Origin: Terebella lapidaria
Lineage: Eukaryota > Annelida > Polychaeta > Terebellida > Terebellidae
Length of the DNA stretch: 64,000 nucleotides
Reading direction: 5' to 3'
Assembly (NCBI GenBank): GCA_949152475.1
Contig: OX424563.1
Location: 24,091,001-24,155,000, forward strand
Shown: positions 60,096 to 64,000 of the stretch, piece after piece
Layout of the letters: each line of letters starts with the position of its first letter
Position numbering within the stretch: the stretch's first letter is position 1
Made by a program: the position numbers and the translations under genes
The notes under the pieces: model-generated
The model's input: only the letters and a program-made list of their open reading frames with translations
Told to the model about the DNA's origin: nothing
The model's database searches: none

Positions 60096-62306
60096 TTATC
60101 TGTAGCGGGCCGGTTTGCGTGCATTGCGTCTGGGTCGATTTGGTCGTGCAGGCGGGGGCGTAGCCTCGCTTGTCTCGGGGTCGGAAGATACCACAGGCTT
60201 TTGCCTGCGTGTCTTGCGTGCCGGTTTTGGTGTGTCGGAACTTGATCTGCGTGATCTTTTCCGTTGCCGATGTCGACTTGAGCCGGATGAAGTCGGAGAT
60301 CGCGATTGACGATCCTGGGTCGTTTGCGAATCAGACTCTGCTGTTTGGTCTGAATCGGTATGTCGATCTTGGACTGTTACCTCCCAAGGGTAATAGAACT
60401 CCTTGAGAAGTCCCATGGGGTCGGGTGACTGTTCTGGGTCGGACTTGCTTGACGACGACGTGGGTCGTACAGGGTCGGAATAGATGTGGGCCGCTTGGTT
60501 GTCACCTTCGTATGGCTTGAGCACATCCAGATGAACAACACGAGTGTTCCGAGGGTTGGAAACCAGGGCGATTCGGTAATCAACCTCGGTTACACGGTCG
60601 ATGATCCTCCAGGGACCAGTCCAGGGCCGAGCGAACTTATTATTCTGCGTGAGTGGCAGATAATAATACCGGACCAGTTCGCCTGGTTGAAACTGGGGTC
60701 GTGGTTTCGCGTGGGCGTCATAACCCATCTTTTGTCGAATTGCCGCTTTCTCGAGATGGTCTTGTGCGAAACCGTGGGCCGTCCTGATGGCTTGCCGCAA
60801 ATACTCCACATACTCCGGACCACACGGAGGTAGAGGCTCAGGGTCGTAGGTCGGAAACATGAGGTCGACTGGCAAGTTACACTCGTGTCCATACACCATC
60901 AGATGCGGGGTGCATCCCGTGGACGAGTGTACTGAGGTTCGATAGGCCATTAACACATATGGCAAGTGCAAGTCCCAATCGTTTGCACGATCGCTGACGA
61001 ACGCACTCAGCATGTTGAGCAATGTCCTGTTGAATCGCTCAACTTGGCCGTCGCTCTGGGGTCGGTATGGGGTCGTACGAATCTTCTTAGCGCCCAGTAG
61101 ACGCACAACATGCCGGAACAGGGACGACTCAAACTCAGTACCTTGATCGCTATGGACCGCTTTGGGGACACCGTGGTAGACTATCCACCGATTCACCAGG
61201 GTGTCGGCAACATTTTTGGCCGTATGTCGCCGTAGCGGAAAAGCGTCAGTGTACTTCGTAAAGTAGTCCGACACGACTAGTACATACCGATAGCCTCTTC
61301 CCGTGACCTTGTGGGTGTCGAGGATGTCCATCGCTATTCTGTCGAACGGCGCTCCTGTCGGTAGCTGTGTCAGGGGCGATCTTTTTGGGGCCGGTTTACC
61401 CTTGCGGGTCACACATTGCGGGCAGCGGGCACACCAGCGGGCGACGTCCAGCGCCAAGCCGGGCCAGTAGAATCGGCGCCTGACTCTCTCGATGGTACGC
61501 TGTATGCCGAGATGTCCGACAATCTTGAGGTCGTGTAGTTGGTGCAGAACTTGTGTCCTGAGTGCTACGGGGAGCACGGTTTGCACCACGGGCCGTCCAG
61601 CAGGGTCGGGTTTTATATGTCGAACCAGCACTCCGTCTTGTAACGCCAGGAGGTTCCAGCGAGAAACAAGTGTCTTTACCTCCTCTCCTTGGCGGGCGAC
61701 TTCTCGCGAGTCTGGTTTTGTGCCAGCTAGTACCCATTGTCGCACTCTCCCGACACTGGGGTCGGCTTGCTGTGCCGCGACAATGTCCTGGGTCGTATAG
61801 TCCGATAACCACTTTTGTCCATCAAGTGTGGTGTCCAAAGCACGGACTCGAACAACTTGGCGTGCCGAAATAAGGCGGGGCAACCGCAAGACCGGAGACA
61901 TTATTGAATCACTGTCTAGGAGGTCTGCCCTTGTCTTGGCCGGAACAACGGTTATCCGACGAACTAGAGGTTTCCCGGAACTTGTTTCTGGGTCGGTTGG
62001 GGGCAACACCCCTTCAGGACGACGGTTTCCATGTGGTGGCCGTTGCGGTCGCGGTGCGGACACCCCTTCATGAAAAGAGGCCGGTTTCGGGGTCGGAGCT
62101 TGACATTTTGTACACACCCCTTCAAGGAGCTGAGGTGTGGGCTGGGCCGGCTGCGGGGTCGTTATTGGTGTCGTTACCGGTACAGTAGTCGTGACAACCG
62201 CAGATGTGGAGCGGGGAACGTTGTCCTGTTGTCTGGAAGGTCCTTGCTCCTCAGCACCTTCCCCTACTGGTTTGACGACGGGGTCGGAGGTGTTGGTGGG
62301 GCCGGT
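60096..62306 (-). CDS. Retrotransposon Pol remnant: integrase
   Basis: The frame is open from 62,306, after a TAA, to 60,096. It has no early ATG and is therefore probably expressed by -1 frameshifting from gag, which it overlaps by 43 nt. Numbered from the GTG at 62,115-62,117: HHCC zinc-binding N-terminal domain H195, H202, C232, C235; catalytic triad D264, D324, E360 (exactly 35 residues between the last two; HSDQGTEF and DGQVERFN); GPY/F-like module around GPWRI (501-505); basic Ser/Arg-rich tail from about 600. All catalytic residues are present. The 190 residues before HHCC are a Pro/Thr-rich linker plus a typical pre-integrase segment (about 100-185). No DSG/DTG protease, no YxDD reverse transcriptase and no RNase H motif is found. 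Chromodomain absent. Confidence 0.9.
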   Translation of the reverse strand, partial: TGPTNTSDPVVKPVGEGAEEQGPSRQQDNVPRSTSAVVTTTVPVTTPITTPQPAQPTPQLLEGVCTKCQAPTPKPASFHEGVSAPRPQRPPHGNRRPEGVLPPTDPETSSGKPLVRRITVVPAKTRADLLDSDSIMSPVLRLPRLISARQVVRVRALDTTLDGQKWLSDYTTQDIVAAQQADPSVGRVRQWVLAGTKPDSREVARQGEEVKTLVSRWNLLALQDGVLVRHIKPDPAGRPVVQTVLPVALRTQVLHQLHDLKIVGHLGIQRTIERVRRRFYWPGLALDVARWCARCPQCVTRKGKPAPKRSPLTQLPTGAPFDRIAMDILDTHKVTGRGYRYVLVVSDYFTKYTDAFPLRRHTAKNVADTLVNRWIVYHGVPKAVHSDQGTEFESSLFRHVVRLLGAKKIRTTPYRPQSDGQVERFNRTLLNMLSAFVSDRANDWDLHLPYVLMAYRTSVHSSTGCTPHLMVYGHECNLPVDLMFPTYDPEPLPPCGPEYVEYLRQAIRTAHGFAQDHLEKAAIRQKMGYDAHAKPRPQFQPGELVRYYYLPLTQNNKFARPWTGPWRIIDRVTEVDYRIALVSNPRNTRVVHLDVLKPYEGDNQAAHIYSDPVRPTSSSSKSDPEQSPDPMGLLKEFYYPWEVTVQDRHTDSDQTAESDSQTTQDRQSRSPTSSGSSRHRQRKRSRRSSSDTPKPARKTRRQKPVVSSDPETSEATPPPARPNRPRRNARKPARYR
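62006..62124 (-). repeat. Three polypurine-tract-like 11-mers, 54 bp apart
   Basis: The + strand ACACCCCTTCA (sense TGAAGGGGTGT) lies at 62,006-62,016, 62,060-62,070 and 62,114-62,124 and spells an EGV tripeptide in each 18-residue unit of the Pol frame. The same 11-mer spans the polypurine tract/LTR boundary at 55,346-55,356. Confidence 0.75.
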
Positions 62307-64000
62307 TTAGTTTGGTTACCGGTTTGGTTAGGTACTGACAACACTTGAGCTGTCCTTCTGTCAGTACCGGGACCATTGGGCCGAAATGCTAGCGGTTTCA
62401 TGCCGTTACGTACTAGCACATCCTTAAGCCGAAAGCACCGCATCCAGCGATGGCCGGGCTTCTTGCAAAAGAAGCAAACCATGGGTCGTCCGGGTTGCGG
62501 GGGTCGATCACCTTTCATCGGGGCCGTTGTTCGTAGGACAGAGAAGATAGCCGTTTCCTCGCATAGTCCATTCTCGTCACTAAGGACACACTGGAAGGCT
62601 TCGGCCACCCACTCGCGTGAGCTGGTTGGCACTGAGTGTTCGTCGCAACCTTGTAGGCCGGTAGTGTCACTGTCCGCGGGGTCGTAGTAGGCCGCAATTT
62701 GCTCTGGGGTTAGTGTTTCCCCCTGAGTGACTTGTCCCATGGCACAGGACAGTTCCTCATTGACAGGGTCGTCTTCCGCGTATCCGCTTGCGGAAATGTC
62801 AGCACGTCATGTGCCTCGATGTCGATCTCTGGCTGTCCTCTGTTGACGACTCTCTACCTTGAGAACGGCCGTAAGTGCCTCACTGTAACTGTTAAAAGTG
62901 AGGGCACACAGTTTATCGGCAATGGGGTCGGGCTGGCCGTTCACGAATTGTGCAATTACGGTTCGTTGCCGCGACGTTGGCGTAACGTCGTCGAACACTT
63001 GCTCCGCCAGGGCCTGGAGTCGCTCCATGTAGTGTTCCGCGTCCTCTTTTCGTTCCCGCTTGAGGAACGGGAAATCGTCCCGTTTCGACTGTCGACGGGG
63101 CTCGGGTTCCCAGCCCTCTAGGAGTTGGCGACGGAACTCTCCCCAGGGAGTTGCGACCGGGATATTTAGAGCTAGCGCTTCAGCGCGGCCGCGTAGCGTG
63201 CTCCGGAAGGTCGTCGTCTTGTTGAGGTCGGAGTAAGTAAAGGCCGCAGTGAATTGTTCGAAACTCCGAATGTATTGAGTGAGATTGCCCTCCTTAAAGG
63301 TCGCACGCCATTGAGCCATTTTAGCCGTAGCCAACGTTTGGGGCTCAGACGTGAGTCTCTGTGGCGTGGGCGTGTCAACACTCACCGCAACTGGTGTAGT
63401 CGCTGTAGTGGCCGTCGGAGTCGGAACAGCCGAAGTCGCCGGAGCCGTCGTATCTGGGCCGATCGGGGTCGCGTTAGCGGGGGCGGTCGGTGCTGTCGTC
63501 GCGGAGACGGCGAGCGATGCGGCGGGTGGTGCCGTCGTGTGGCTGGGGTCGTGTGGTGCTTGTGCAGCGGGGGCCGGTTGACTGTATGGAGGCGTCACCC
63601 ATGGTATCCCGACTGAGGGTGGGAATACAGCCGGTGGTGGATATCGGTATACCGATCCATCTGGGCATACACCATGGTACACTAATCCGGGTTGTGCACC
63701 ATGATAGCCGGTGTCAGCGATCACGCTGGGGACGCCACCATATCCAGGCGGTGGGTTCGCGTAGCCGACATGCGGTGAATAGTATCCGACAGCTACTCCA
63801 TTTGGAACACCGCTTGTTGCGCCAGGGTATCCGACTGGCGGTGCACCATATCCGTTGGTGTTTCCGACTGATTGTGAGATCGGAGGTCCGATCATTGGCA
63901 CAACATTTTCTGCCGGAGCAGACACAACTTGATCTTGCGACGGATCGAAGCGCGGTTGTTCTCCGGTAGTCGGCGATGGTCGGTGCGTGGTCGGCGCGGG
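62264..64000 (-). CDS. Gag, partial, with one in-frame TGA
   Basis: Structural protein of the retrotransposon particle. One reading frame runs from the window edge (64,000) to TAG at 62,264-62,266, broken only by TGA at 62,807-62,809; the pieces on either side are in the same frame. The frame is open upstream to the edge, so the true start is outside. The N-terminal part is rich in Gly/Pro/Tyr/Ala (many GYGAPP- and YPG-like turns), then Thr/Ala/Pro. A capsid-like alpha-helical region (AQWRATFKEGNLTQYIRSFE through LTAVLKVE) precedes the stop. After the stop a CCHC zinc knuckle (C89, C92, H97, C102 counted from the ATG at 62,740) would bind RNA. The TGA could be a simple nonsense mutation (CGA to TGA is a common CpG transition) or a readthrough signal. 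A -1 overlap with the integrase frame follows. Confidence 0.85.

Larger units (their letters stand above)
54589..64000 (-). mobile_element. Ty3/Gypsy-type LTR retrotransposon, 5' end outside window
   Basis: Order in the element's sense direction: gag (partial at the window edge), integrase frame in -1 overlap, leader of about 1.45 kb, 932-codon ORF, polypurine tract and 3' LTR. GC content is visibly higher than in the flanking DNA. Protease, reverse transcriptase and RNase H are missing, so this copy could move only with help. The hexamer GGGYCG on the + strand, recurring about 85 times, unifies coding and non-coding parts and stops at about 54,630, supporting a boundary there. The integrase with GPY/F-like end places it in Ty3/Gypsy (Metaviridae); it has no chromodomain. 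Confidence 0.85.

Noticed and set aside
1..64000. CRISPR arrays, rRNA or bacterial-type operons
   Set aside because: Tandem repeats here have long units without constant short repeats and variable spacers, and no ribosomal or operon structure is present.

Overview
The window is eukaryotic, repeat-dominated DNA, most likely from a marine invertebrate genome. A mollusc is my best guess from the style of the repeats (arrays rich in the AAGGTCA half-site, a YIDD-type reverse transcriptase family, Ty3/Gypsy elements), but nothing in the sequence names a species. I see no rRNA, tRNA, CRISPR or confidently identifiable host gene. Nearly all short open frames in the AT-rich first 54 kb are chance frames.

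Region 1 (1 to about 46,150) is a decayed array of one long non-coding repeat. The same ordered landmarks recur, and a unit boundary landmark lies at positions 1, 21,201, 28,991 and 41,824. After removing inserts the basic unit is about 5 kb. Each copy has been cut by different mobile elements: TTAA-flanked elements, a TA-flanked and a TAA-flanked element, four pieces of a YIDD reverse transcriptase element, a jockey-type LINE, a dispersed repeat of about 360 bp and tandem arrays. Because the units are paralogous, one copy often shows the empty site of an insertion in another.

Region 2 (about 46,150 to 53,950) is lower-copy AT-rich DNA with three short inverted-repeat elements and repeat scraps. 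Region 3 (53,947-54,509) is a broken Cys-rich coding remnant.

Region 4 (about 54,590 to the right edge) is a GC-rich Ty3/Gypsy-type LTR retrotransposon on the minus strand. In its own direction it holds: gag (open to the window edge, with one in-frame TGA); an overlapping -1 frame encoding integrase but no protease, reverse transcriptase or RNase H; a long leader; a 932-codon ORF of unknown function in the position where env sits in retroviruses; a polypurine tract; and a 3' LTR with TATA box and polyadenylation signal. The 5' LTR lies outside the window. The whole element, coding and non-coding alike, carries the hexamer GGGYCG on the + strand (CGRCCC in the element's sense strand) about 85 times, with none noticed in the opposite orientation. 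This motif array and the unusual third ORF are the best candidates for something undescribed.
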